Below, piece by piece: positions 7,426 to 14,902 of a stretch of 17,960 bases of DNA (position 1 is the stretch's first letter; the number at the start of each line of letters is the position of its first letter). The stretch covers positions 1 through 17,960 of the forward strand of contig JBELIG010000052.1 in assembly GCA_042091035.1 (NCBI GenBank), written 5' to 3'. The stretch is from AM-2324 sp042091035. Its GTDB lineage: Bacteria; Bacteroidota; Bacteroidia; Chitinophagales; Saprospiraceae. The position numbers and the translations under genes were made by a program. The notes under the pieces were generated by a model. It was not told the origin of the DNA. It was given only the letters and a program-made list of their open reading frames with translations, and did no database searches.

Positions 7426-8802
7426 ATGTCAAAAGTTGTCAGAGAAAACGTTGACGACCTAACAGCAACTTTAACTGTGCAGGTGGCAAAAGAAGAGTAC
7501 AAAGAAACTTTTCAAACTGAGTTAAAAAAATACCAGAGCCAAGCTCAGATCAAAGGATTTCGTAAAGGTAAAGCACCTATGGGCTATATCAAGAAAAACT
7601 TTGGTCAGGCACTTCTAGTTGATCTGGTAAACAAAAAAATGCAAGACCAATTGGTAGCCTACCTTACAGAGCACCAAAAGGACTTTGTTGGACAACCAAT
7701 TCCATCAGATAGTCAGGGAGAAGTTGTTTTTGACACAAATAACATGAATGATTTTACATTCATATTTGACATAGGTCTTGTTCCTCAGTTCGAACTAAAA
7801 GGTATTGACGGAAGAAGTAAATTTACAAAGTACGTTATCGATGTTGACGACAACACAGTCAATATCGAACTTGAGACGGCTACCAAAAGACACGGTGATA
7901 GAAATGTAACCGAAGAAGCGATTGAAGAAAATGACATGATCAAGATCGAAGCAGTAGAACTGGAAGGTGATACAGCAAAAGAAAATGGTCATACTACTAC
8001 AATCTCACTTTTGGGTGACCGCTTAACTGATGACGCTAAGAAGGCAATCCTAGGTCAAAAAGTTGGAGCAGTTGTAAAGTTCAATGTAAACAACCTTGAA
8101 CAAGGCACACCAGATGATAAATACATCAGAAAGTATCTTCTAAATCTTGAAGATGATAATATGGACAAGGAGGTTAATCCTGAGTTCGAAGGAACGATCA
8201 CAGAGGTTACTAGACTTACTCCAGCAGAATACAATCAAGAGTTCTTCGACAAGAACTTTGGAGAAGGTAAAGTAAGCACTTTGGATGAAGCGAAAGAATT
8301 CATCCGTACTGAAATTGGTGGTTTCTATGTTGAACAGACAACAAATATGTTGCATAGAGATATCCAAGACTCCATTATGGAAAAGAACGCTTTTGATCTT
8401 CCAGATGCTTTCCTTAAGAAATGGTTGACATTTGCAGATGAAAAAAATACTCCAGAAAAAGTTGAGGAAGAATATCCTCAGTATTCAATTGGAGTAAAAT
8501 GGTCTCTGATAAGAGAGAAATTAGAAGAGAAATTCGAGGTTAAAATCGAAGAGTCAGAGGTACGTGAAGGAATGGCAAAGCAGATCCGAGCATATATGCA
8601 AGGAATGGACAATCCTGAATTCATCAACTCTACAGTTGATCGACTAATGGCGGACGAAAAGCAAGTTAGTAACATGGCCAATGAGATCGGTACGAAGAAA
8701 TTATTCGACCAGATTGCAGAATCCGTAAAGCTTGCTGAAGAGAAGATCTCAATAGAAGATTTCAGAAAGCTTGTACAAGATAGAAACGATAAAAATCAAT
8801 AA
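7426..8802 (+). CDS. tig: Trigger factor (ribosome-associated chaperone)
   Basis: Trigger factor docks beside the ribosome exit tunnel and shields emerging chains. The 458-residue protein has the N-terminal ribosome-binding domain (about 1-115) with the signature GFRKGKAP (44-51). A central region (about 150-245) occupies the place of the FKBP-like PPIase domain but lacks a clear FKBP consensus, as expected for Bacteroidota trigger factors. An acidic, helical C-terminal substrate-cradle domain follows (about 260-450). The ATG at 7426 places the signature at the usual position; the upstream bases are A-rich with no Shine-Dalgarno. It is followed by clpP and clpX, a widely conserved tig-clpP-clpX order. 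The 140 bp between the tRNA terminator and the start contain no strong promoter match. Confidence 0.95.
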   Translation: MSKVVRENVDDLTATLTVQVAKEEYKETFQTELKKYQSQAQIKGFRKGKAPMGYIKKNFGQALLVDLVNKKMQDQLVAYLTEHQKDFVGQPIPSDSQGEVVFDTNNMNDFTFIFDIGLVPQFELKGIDGRSKFTKYVIDVDDNTVNIELETATKRHGDRNVTEEAIEENDMIKIEAVELEGDTAKENGHTTTISLLGDRLTDDAKKAILGQKVGAVVKFNVNNLEQGTPDDKYIRKYLLNLEDDNMDKEVNPEFEGTITEVTRLTPAEYNQEFFDKNFGEGKVSTLDEAKEFIRTEIGGFYVEQTTNMLHRDIQDSIMEKNAFDLPDAFLKKWLTFADEKNTPEKVEEEYPQYSIGVKWSLIREKLEEKFEVKIEESEVREGMAKQIRAYMQGMDNPEFINSTVDRLMADEKQVSNMANEIGTKKLFDQIAESVKLAEEKISIEDFRKLVQDRNDKNQ

Positions 8803-8829
8803 ATTTGATTTTATAATCGTTAATGAGGG

Positions 8830-8859
8830 AACAGCATGCAACTAAGTTTGCATGCTGTT
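8830..8859 (+). terminator. Hairpin between tig and clpP (terminator or attenuator)
   Basis: A perfect 12-bp stem, AACAGCATGCAA (8830-8841) with TTGCATGCTGTT (8848-8859), closes a 6-base loop. It is followed by TGTTTGTTTGA, a broken T-tract, so termination is probably partial. It begins 27 bp after the tig stop and 73 bp before clpP. It may set the tig to clpPX expression ratio or mark a transcript end. Confidence 0.55.
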
Positions 8860-8932
8860 TGTTTGACTATATGCCCTTTTTTTGGGTAAATTATGGTCAA
8901 TTCAATAAATCTCAAATAACAACATACTTCTT

Positions 8933-9634
8933 ATGTTTAAGAAATCAGAGTTTGAAAAATATGCTACGCAGCATTCAGGAATCAATGGGAACACTTTACA
9001 TGATTACCAAAAGCATGTTTCGGGCAGTACTTTTGTAAACCCAACAAACCTCACACCATATATCATCGAAGAGCGTCAATTGAACGCTACTCAGCTCGAT
9101 GTATTCTCAAGACTTATGATGGATAGAATCATATTTATGGGAACAGGTGTTAACGAGGAAGTTGCAAATATTATTCAGGCTCAGTTGCTATTCCTTGAAT
9201 CAACTGATCCCAAACGTGATATAACAATGTTCATCAACTCGCCTGGTGGTTCTGTAATTGCAGGTCTTGGTATTTATGATACTATGCAATATGTAACGCC
9301 AGATATCAGTACTATTTGTACAGGTCTTGCAGCATCAATGGGTGCAGTTCTTCTTTGTGCAGGTACTAAAGGTAAGAGAGCTTGTTTAAAGCACTCAAGA
9401 GTTATGATACACCAACCATTAGGTGGTATGCAAGGACAGGTTACCGATATGGAAATCTCATACAAGCTTATCAAGCAAATGCAGAAAGAGTTGTATGATA
9501 TTCTTGCAGAACATACTGGACAGAAATACGATAAAATCGCTGAAGATTGTGAGCGTGACAACTGGATGGTAGGAAACGAAGCATTAGAGTACGGACTTAT
9601 CGACGAAGTACTTGAGAAGAATAAATCAAAGTAA
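8933..9634 (+). CDS. clpP: ATP-dependent Clp protease proteolytic subunit ClpP
   Basis: ClpP is the self-compartmentalised serine peptidase that degrades proteins unfolded and fed by ClpX or other Clp ATPases. The 233-residue product carries a complete triad: Ser135 in GLAASMGA, His160 in RVMIHQPLGG and Asp209 in ERDNWM, with the same spacing as in Escherichia coli ClpP. FINSPGG-type turn (INSPGGSV, 101-108) is present. Relative to the E. coli enzyme there are about 24 extra N-terminal residues before the LTPYIIEE start of the mature fold, probably an extended propeptide. It is 48 bp upstream of clpX on the same strand and certainly its functional partner. Confidence 0.97.
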   Translation: MFKKSEFEKYATQHSGINGNTLHDYQKHVSGSTFVNPTNLTPYIIEERQLNATQLDVFSRLMMDRIIFMGTGVNEEVANIIQAQLLFLESTDPKRDITMFINSPGGSVIAGLGIYDTMQYVTPDISTICTGLAASMGAVLLCAGTKGKRACLKHSRVMIHQPLGGMQGQVTDMEISYKLIKQMQKELYDILAEHTGQKYDKIAEDCERDNWMVGNEALEYGLIDEVLEKNKSK

Positions 9635-9645
9635 TCAATTAAAAT

Positions 9646-9665
9646 CCAGCAGATAATTCTGCTGG
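9646..9665 (+). other. Intercistronic hairpin between clpP and clpX
   Basis: CCAGCAGA (9646-9653) and TCTGCTGG (9658-9665) form a perfect 8-bp stem with the tetraloop TAAT. There is no T-tract, so it is not an intrinsic terminator. It fills the 47-nt gap 16 bp before the clpX start and could act in mRNA stability, processing or translation start. Confidence 0.5.
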
Positions 9666-9681
9666 TTAGAAATATTAATTC

Positions 9682-10935
9682 ATGGGTAAAAAAGAAGGCA
9701 ACAATTGTTCCTTTTGTGGAAGACACAAATCTGAGGTGTCCTTACTTATAGCAGGGGTAGATGGTTACATCTGCGAATCTTGCGTTGATCAGGCATCCCT
9801 GATCGTTAATGAGGAAGTACACTCCAAATCATCTTCTAAATCAAAAGGCAAAGGCCAATTCGATCTACCTGACAACTTGACCCCTCTCAATATTAAAGAT
9901 CATCTTGATCAATATGTAATTGGACAGGATGATGCAAAAAAATACCTCTCTGTTGCTGTATACAATCATTATAAAAGATTGGCACAGAACAACATAGCAG
10001 GTGTCAATGATATTGAAATTGAAAAATCAAATATTCTATTTGTTGGTCAAACAGGAACGGGTAAAACACTAATGGCAAAGACTATAGCCTCTTTCCTTGA
10101 TGTTCCCTTTTCTATTGTTGATGCTACAGTGTTTACTGAAGCTGGATATGTAGGTGAAGACGTAGAATCAATCTTAAGCAGGTTGCTTCAGGTTTGTGAT
10201 TACAATGTAGATTCTGCAGAACGCGGAATAGTTTACATTGATGAAATTGATAAAATTGCTCGTAAATCTGATAATCCATCTATCACTAGAGATGTATCTG
10301 GAGAGGGGGTTCAACAAGCTATGCTTAAAATGCTTGAGGGTACAGAAGTGAATGTTCCGCCACAAGGTGGACGTAAACACCCTGAGCAGAAACTTATAAA
10401 GGTTAATACCAAAAATATTCTATTCATTTGCGGTGGCGCATTTGATGGGATTGCTAAAAATATTGGTAGAAGAATCAATACACAAGTCATAGGATTCAAC
10501 TCACATGATAAAGAGGAAATCCAAAGTGACAATTTACTGCAGTATGTTACACACCAAGACTTAAAGTCTTTCGGTTTAATACCCGAACTTATTGGTCGAC
10601 TACCGGTACTAACATATCTCGAGCCATTAAATGTGGAGACTCTAAGACGTATCTTAGTTGAACCTAAAAATGCACTCGTTAAGCAGTATCAAAAATTATT
10701 CGAATTAGAAGATGTTGAGCTAAGCTTTACCAGTGAGGCAATCGATCATATTTCAGAGCTTGCTTTGGAATACAAGCTTGGTGCCAGAGGATTGCGATCC
10801 ATCTGTGAAGCAATTATGACGGATCCTATGTTTGATATACCTTCAACTCCTGAAGTAACATCATTCGAAGTGGATCTTGAATTCGTGAAACAAAAGCTAA
10901 ATAAATCAAAGCTTTCGAAGTTAAAAGTAGCCTAA
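9682..10935 (+). CDS. clpX: ATP-dependent unfoldase ClpX (ClpP partner)
   Basis: ClpX is an AAA+ ring that recognises degrons, including the SsrA tag, unfolds the substrate and passes it into ClpP. The 417-residue product has an N-terminal C4 zinc-binding domain (Cys9, Cys12, Cys31, Cys34), a low-complexity Ser/Lys linker (about 48-58), Walker A GQTGTGKT (122-129), pore loop GYVG (155-158), Walker B IVYIDEID (183-190), the RKH loop (231-233), the ClpP-docking tripeptide IGF (270-272), Arg finger Arg306 in ELIGRLPV and sensor-2 GARGLR (367-372). All functional elements are intact. Start ATG 9682 gives the usual spacing to the zinc domain. It is most likely co-transcribed with clpP. Confidence 0.98.
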   Translation: MGKKEGNNCSFCGRHKSEVSLLIAGVDGYICESCVDQASLIVNEEVHSKSSSKSKGKGQFDLPDNLTPLNIKDHLDQYVIGQDDAKKYLSVAVYNHYKRLAQNNIAGVNDIEIEKSNILFVGQTGTGKTLMAKTIASFLDVPFSIVDATVFTEAGYVGEDVESILSRLLQVCDYNVDSAERGIVYIDEIDKIARKSDNPSITRDVSGEGVQQAMLKMLEGTEVNVPPQGGRKHPEQKLIKVNTKNILFICGGAFDGIAKNIGRRINTQVIGFNSHDKEEIQSDNLLQYVTHQDLKSFGLIPELIGRLPVLTYLEPLNVETLRRILVEPKNALVKQYQKLFELEDVELSFTSEAIDHISELALEYKLGARGLRSICEAIMTDPMFDIPSTPEVTSFEVDLEFVKQKLNKSKLSKLKVA

Positions 10936-11041
10936 AGACTTTAACATTTCTGAAGGAATTCATACTTGAAAATTTTGTATATTTAGTATTCAACAATTTG
11001 ATAAAAAATTTATTAGGTTGATATTAGGGTTTTACCCTTTC

Positions 11042-11080
11042 GTGCACTCTTCTATCATTAAGAGTGCACTTTTTATTTTT
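11042..11080 (+). terminator. Intrinsic terminator after clpX, abutting truA
   Basis: GTGCACTCTT (11042-11051) and AAGAGTGCAC (11060-11069) form a perfect 10-bp stem with an 8-base loop, followed by TTTTTATTTTT to 11080. It ends the clpX transcript. The T-tract stops only five bases before the truA start at 11086. A small 5-bp hairpin AGGGT/ACCCT (11026-11038) lies just upstream. Confidence 0.85.
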
Positions 11081-11085
11081 AAAAG

Positions 11086-11841
11086 ATGAGATACTTCGTA
11101 GAATTAGCTTACAAAGGAACAAACTACCAAGGTTGGCAAAAACAGCCTGGGGATCGGCCTACCGTGCAGGATAATATTGAGCTAAGCCTATCTACTCTAC
11201 TCAATCAATCTACAACTGTAATGGGCTGTGGGCGAACAGACACAGGAGTACACGCTCTTCAATATTTTATGCACTTTGACTTTGAGGGAGAACTTCCGAA
11301 AAACTTCCTTTACCGACTAAACAAACACCTACCAAAAGATATTTCAATATTTAGAATAATCCCGGTTGACAAGGAACGCCACGTACGTTTTGATGCCAGC
11401 CATCGTGCTTACGAATACCGAATCATCACAAGTAAAAATCCTTTCAAGATAGATACCGCACATTATTACCCGTTTAAGCAATTTACAGATCAGGATAAAA
11501 TGCAAGAAGCCGCAAAACTCCTTCTAAATTATGAGGAATTCTACCCGTTTTGCAAAAGTAATAACGATTCTTATACTATGCGTTGTGAGCTATTTCATTC
11601 CGAATGGGAATTTAAAGATAATGAGTGGGTATTCAACATAGCTGCAAATCGCTTTCTAAGAGGCATGATAAGACTAATTGTAGGGATGTGTCTAAATGTA
11701 GGACAAGATAAAATAAGCCTCGAAGAAGTAAAACAAGCTTTAGATGAGCAAAGGTTACTATCTAAAAGTCTATCGGTAGATGCATCCGGTCTTTATTTAA
11801 AGGATATACGCTATCCATTTATTCAACAAAAAGACTTCTAA
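11086..11841 (+). CDS. truA: tRNA pseudouridine synthase A
   Basis: TruA converts uridines 38-40 of the tRNA anticodon stem-loop to pseudouridine. The 251-residue protein is of normal length. It has the family start (RYFVELAYKGTNYQGWQ, 2-18), the catalytic motif GCGRTDTGVHAL with nucleophile Asp52, HRAYEYRI near 109-116, and the C-terminal core NRFLRGMIRLIVG (about 188-200). The first ATG at 11086 fits the family N-terminus exactly, although the clpX terminator ends just before it. The last 23 bp overlap the end of the convergent exporter gene, and no T-tract terminator is seen after the stop. Confidence 0.96.
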   Translation: MRYFVELAYKGTNYQGWQKQPGDRPTVQDNIELSLSTLLNQSTTVMGCGRTDTGVHALQYFMHFDFEGELPKNFLYRLNKHLPKDISIFRIIPVDKERHVRFDASHRAYEYRIITSKNPFKIDTAHYYPFKQFTDQDKMQEAAKLLLNYEEFYPFCKSNNDSYTMRCELFHSEWEFKDNEWVFNIAANRFLRGMIRLIVGMCLNVGQDKISLEEVKQALDEQRLLSKSLSVDASGLYLKDIRYPFIQQKDF

Positions 11842-14017
11842 AAGCAAGAGAATTCGACTCAAGTTCTTTTGCAGGCCCTTGGTCCACTATTGCACCATTA
11901 TGCATCAATACTGCACTGTCAGCCGCATAAACTAAACTTCGAGTGTGGGTACAAAGTACGATTGTTAAGTGTTCAAGCTGAACTCTTATCCGTTTAATAA
12001 TACGAACAGACTGTGCCTCACTAAGTGCATTAGGAATTTCATCAATAAAGACCAATTGTGGTTTTGAATACATCAAGCGTGCTAATAAAATTCGTTGCTG
12101 CTGACCGAGCGACAGATTGATTCCTTGTTCTCCAAGTTTTGTATGTAAACCTTTTGAAAGGTTGTTTACAAACTCTAGCATCTCAACAGTTTCTAAACAC
12201 ACTTTTAACCATCCCATATCTAAGGTATTACCCATGATAACATTCTCCAAAATACTCAATGAAAAAACAGGATCATCGGCTTGAGCATAGGCACTTATTT
12301 CCCAATAGTGTTTAGTATTAATTGCATTCAGCTCCACTGCATTATTCACTCGAACACTACCCTCATAAGCATGGTATTTTTTTGCCAATATCTTGAGCAG
12401 ACTTGTTTTTCCACAACCTGAAGGACCTACAATAGCTGTAAAAGACCCTTTGGACAGCTCTAAATTAATAGCTTGTAACTGCCAGCCTTCATTGCGTTTA
12501 TATGTAAAATTAAGATCTTCTACCACCAATCTATTGAAGTATTCAACCGTTTCCGTTGCTGTATCCCTTTTTTCAAAAATACTCACATGCTCTATACGTT
12601 CAGCGCTGAGCACTGCATCCTGCGTTGTACTGATCAAGGCAGGCACGTATTGAAAAGAAACATTAAGTTGAGCAACTATAAATTGAACTGCGATAAGACT
12701 GCCTAGTGTCATTTCACCGTTTATCACTAAGTATGCTGAAAACAAACTGACTAAAGTATCTCTAAGGAGGTTTACCAAAGAAGCCCCACCCTCTTGAAAC
12801 ATTGCTAGTTTAAATTGCGACTTGTCGAGGTCTAAATCCTTTTCTTGGAACCTCATCCAATTTGATCGAAGCTTATCTGTATATCCATTCATCCGGACTG
12901 TATCCACATGACTAACATACTCCCAAAGTAATTCCTGCTCCTCCGAGGCCAGATTAAAACTTTGATTATCTAACATCTTCCGCTTTGGCAAATAGGCGAT
13001 TATAATACTTGTACTCAAGACCGAAAAAAATAAAAAAAGCAACATTAAACCCAGATGATAAACGCTTAATAATAAGCCAAAAGTCAATAGACTAATTGCA
13101 ACTAGAACACCCTTCAAACTAAGATCTCTAACAAATGCCTCTATACGAGCATGGTCACCAAACCTTTGCATCAAGTCAGCAGGGAAGTTCTTATCAAAAA
13201 AGCGACTAGGAAGCTTTGCAATACTGCTTATAAAGTCATATAACATCCCAACTCTTAGCCGTGCTCCAATGAATAAAAGCATCCAATTTTGAAACCATTG
13301 AAGTATGATCGTTGAAGCTGAGAAAACGACAAAAGCGCCCATGATAAGCAAAGCTGCATTGAAATTTTGATCTTCAATACCAGCATCAATAAAAGACTGC
13401 ATCAAGAAAGGAAGCAAAAGCTGTAAAAACAATATCAACAACATACTCCCAACTGCCCGTATAATTAATTTACGATGTGGCATTAAGTGTTTTACTGTTT
13501 CCCTCCGTAAATTAAAGCTTGACTGATTATTTTGAAGTATTGACTTACTTTCAAACTCGGGTTTTACAGACTTACTTAACAGTAACATCCTTCCTTTTCC
13601 ATTCTGGTCCAACCAATGTTCGGCAAATTCACTAAGACTAAGTTTCAATTTACCCAATGCGGGGTCTAGAATAGAAAAGCCATTTTTTCCAATAGAACTT
13701 AAAACAACAAAGTGATTTTCTCTCCAATGCAAGATACAAGGCAGGGGAATATCTGCATGGTGTTCCTTAAGGTCATCAAGGCTCATTTCGGCAGGAAACC
13801 CTTCCAATCCCAATGACTTAGACAATTCAACTAAATCGTAAATACTCATTCCTTCTTGATCAATATCTGCAAGTACCCTTATCGTACTTAGGCGAATATT
13901 AATGTTGTGGAAATTCGCTACCATCTTTAAGCAGGCTATTCCACAGTCATTGGAATATACTTGTTGAACCAAAGTAGGTTGGCTAAAAAAACGTAAGCTA
14001 TTTTTCAAAATCCCCAT
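11819..14017 (-). CDS. C39-peptidase ABC exporter (bacteriocin/peptide-type)
   Basis: A one-polypeptide exporter of the class that cuts a double-glycine leader from a peptide and pumps it across the inner membrane. Its 732 residues comprise an N-terminal C39 peptidase (about 12-140) with Gln18/19, Cys25 in SNDCG, His102 in ENHFVVL and Asp118 in ILDPALG, all intact; about six membrane helices (about 185-450); and an ATPase domain (about 495-730) with Walker A GPSGCGKT (531-538), Q-loop Gln579, signature LSLGQ (635-639), Walker B LVFIDE with Glu660, and H-loop His691. The signature (normally LSGGQ) and D-loop (NALS rather than SALD) are non-canonical. No HlyD-type partner, TolC or double-glycine precursor gene is nearby. 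The 3' end overlaps truA by 23 bp. The substrate is unknown; a broader peptide or protein exporter is equally possible. Confidence 0.9.
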   Translation of the reverse strand: MGILKNSLRFFSQPTLVQQVYSNDCGIACLKMVANFHNINIRLSTIRVLADIDQEGMSIYDLVELSKSLGLEGFPAEMSLDDLKEHHADIPLPCILHWRENHFVVLSSIGKNGFSILDPALGKLKLSLSEFAEHWLDQNGKGRMLLLSKSVKPEFESKSILQNNQSSFNLRRETVKHLMPHRKLIIRAVGSMLLILFLQLLLPFLMQSFIDAGIEDQNFNAALLIMGAFVVFSASTIILQWFQNWMLLFIGARLRVGMLYDFISSIAKLPSRFFDKNFPADLMQRFGDHARIEAFVRDLSLKGVLVAISLLTFGLLLSVYHLGLMLLFLFFSVLSTSIIIAYLPKRKMLDNQSFNLASEEQELLWEYVSHVDTVRMNGYTDKLRSNWMRFQEKDLDLDKSQFKLAMFQEGGASLVNLLRDTLVSLFSAYLVINGEMTLGSLIAVQFIVAQLNVSFQYVPALISTTQDAVLSAERIEHVSIFEKRDTATETVEYFNRLVVEDLNFTYKRNEGWQLQAINLELSKGSFTAIVGPSGCGKTSLLKILAKKYHAYEGSVRVNNAVELNAINTKHYWEISAYAQADDPVFSLSILENVIMGNTLDMGWLKVCLETVEMLEFVNNLSKGLHTKLGEQGINLSLGQQQRILLARLMYSKPQLVFIDEIPNALSEAQSVRIIKRIRVQLEHLTIVLCTHTRSLVYAADSAVLMHNGAIVDQGPAKELESNSLAFRSLFVE

Positions 14018-14072
14018 ACCGAATTAATATAAGTCAAAATGTCTATAAAATGTATGTTGTTTCTAGTTCTCA

Positions 14073-14105
14073 AGGGCCATTTGATTAATGGCTTTCATTT
14101 TTTTT
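14073..14105 (+). terminator. Terminator-like hairpin upstream of the lolA promoter
   Basis: A 9-bp stem (14073-14081 with 14087-14095, two G-U pairs) with a 5-base loop is followed by CA and eight T (14098-14105). It lies in the 171-bp divergent gap, upstream of the lolA -7 box, so it is not the end of any plus-strand gene seen here. It may stop plus-strand (antisense) transcription coming through the exporter gene before it reaches lolA. Confidence 0.5.
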
Positions 14106-14149
14106 ATAAGGAAGTCTTAAAAAAGGATAATTTCTGTCTAATCTTTTAA

Positions 14150-14157
14150 TAATTTTG
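14150..14157 (+). promoter_or_regulatory. Candidate -7 box of the LolA-like gene
   Basis: TAATTTTG (14150-14157) matches TAnnTTTG exactly and stands 31 bp before the start codon, which would give a leader of about 25 nt. The -33 region is not well conserved. Confidence 0.45.
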
Positions 14158-14188
14158 AACATTCCTCGTTAGAAGAAAAAATATAGAG

Positions 14189-14869
14189 ATGAAAAAATTA
14201 TTTGGAATCACATTGGCCCTATTTTTCTGTGCAACTTCTTTTGCCCAAAAAAATGATTTCACAGATGCTTCACAATCCGATAAGGAAGCAAAGGTAATCC
14301 TTGATAATATTAAAACAAATCTCGACAGCTATACAGGAATTCAAGCGGAGTTCGAATACCGAGTTTCCCTTCCAGAGGAACAAGCCAACATTCAAACTGG
14401 GAACATGTTGGTCGTTGGTGAAAAGTACTCCCTCGACATCACCGAGTATGCTATATACTCAGATAGTAAGACTATCTGGATGTACGATAAAGCAGTAAAC
14501 GAAGTAAATATCAATACTGTTGAGGAGAACGAAGATATAGCGATTTCATCCCCAACTGATCTGCTTACCTTTTACCAAACAGATGACTTTGTATATGCCT
14601 TTTATGATGAAATTGTTGAGAATAGAACCATCGTAACTATGATTGACTTTAAACCTATTGATGAGGATCTAGAGTTTTTCAAAATCAGACTAAGCGTAAA
14701 TAAAAAGACCAACTTACCATTACGAGCAAAAGTCTTTTATAGAGATGGTACCCGAATAGAGGTTATTTTCAAATCGATTAAAAATACTAGTGCATTCAAA
14801 GACGCTGACTTTGTCCTCACCAAAGACGAAGTAGGTAGCGATGTAGAATTTATTGATTTGCGCTATTAA
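14189..14869 (+). CDS. lolA: LolA-like outer-membrane lipoprotein carrier precursor
   Basis: LolA carries lipoproteins through the periplasm from the inner-membrane LolCDE complex to the outer membrane. The 226-residue protein has a classical signal peptide (1-19, cut expected at FA-Gln20) and a mature part of the LolA fold: a DKEAKVILDNIK start (31-42), the first strands with EFEYRVSLP and GNMLVVGEKYSLDI, then SDSKTIWMYDKAVNEVNI, SPTDLLTFYQ and the L-x-V-x-KKTNLP region. This is the pattern of Bacteroidota LolA-family proteins. It is a single gene with its own promoter candidate and a strong terminator at its stop. Paralogues with other cargo roles exist in the phylum, so the family call is firmer than the exact function. 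Confidence 0.85.
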   Translation: MKKLFGITLALFFCATSFAQKNDFTDASQSDKEAKVILDNIKTNLDSYTGIQAEFEYRVSLPEEQANIQTGNMLVVGEKYSLDITEYAIYSDSKTIWMYDKAVNEVNINTVEENEDIAISSPTDLLTFYQTDDFVYAFYDEIVENRTIVTMIDFKPIDEDLEFFKIRLSVNKKTNLPLRAKVFYRDGTRIEVIFKSIKNTSAFKDADFVLTKDEVGSDVEFIDLRY

Positions 14870-14902
14870 AAAAAGGAGGCTGATAATCAGCCTCCTTTTT
14901 TT
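14868..14902. terminator. Bidirectional terminator shared by lolA and the XRE gene
   Basis: A perfect 16-bp stem (14868-14883 with 14887-14902) closes the 3-base loop TAA, with A7 on one side and T7 on the other. It overlaps the TAA stop of lolA (14867-14869) and the stop of the convergent regulator gene (14903-14901), so practically the whole 31-bp gap is terminator. Confidence 0.92.

Noticed and set aside
7224..7502. Minus-strand frame of 92 codons ending in GGGTRTPTP
   Set aside because: It is the antisense of tRNA-Leu, its terminator and the tig start; the GGTRTPTP ending is the well-known artefact of translating the reverse of a tRNA gene.
8887..8895. TAAATTATG as a clpP promoter, with TTTG 21 bases upstream
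   Set aside because: It needs an insertion to fit TAnnTTTG, so support is too weak.
9274..9726. Minus-strand frame of 150 codons
   Set aside because: It lies antisense to clpP and the start of clpX, both certain genes, and has no recognisable domain.
11844..11872. Imperfect 9-bp hairpin at the end of truA
   Set aside because: No T-tract follows on the plus strand, and on the minus strand it lies inside exporter codons with only four T after it, so it is not listed as a terminator.
14018..14188. Search for a double-glycine leader peptide gene beside the C39 exporter
   Set aside because: The gap is only 171 bp and contains a hairpin and a promoter candidate; no short frame with a GG leader was seen.
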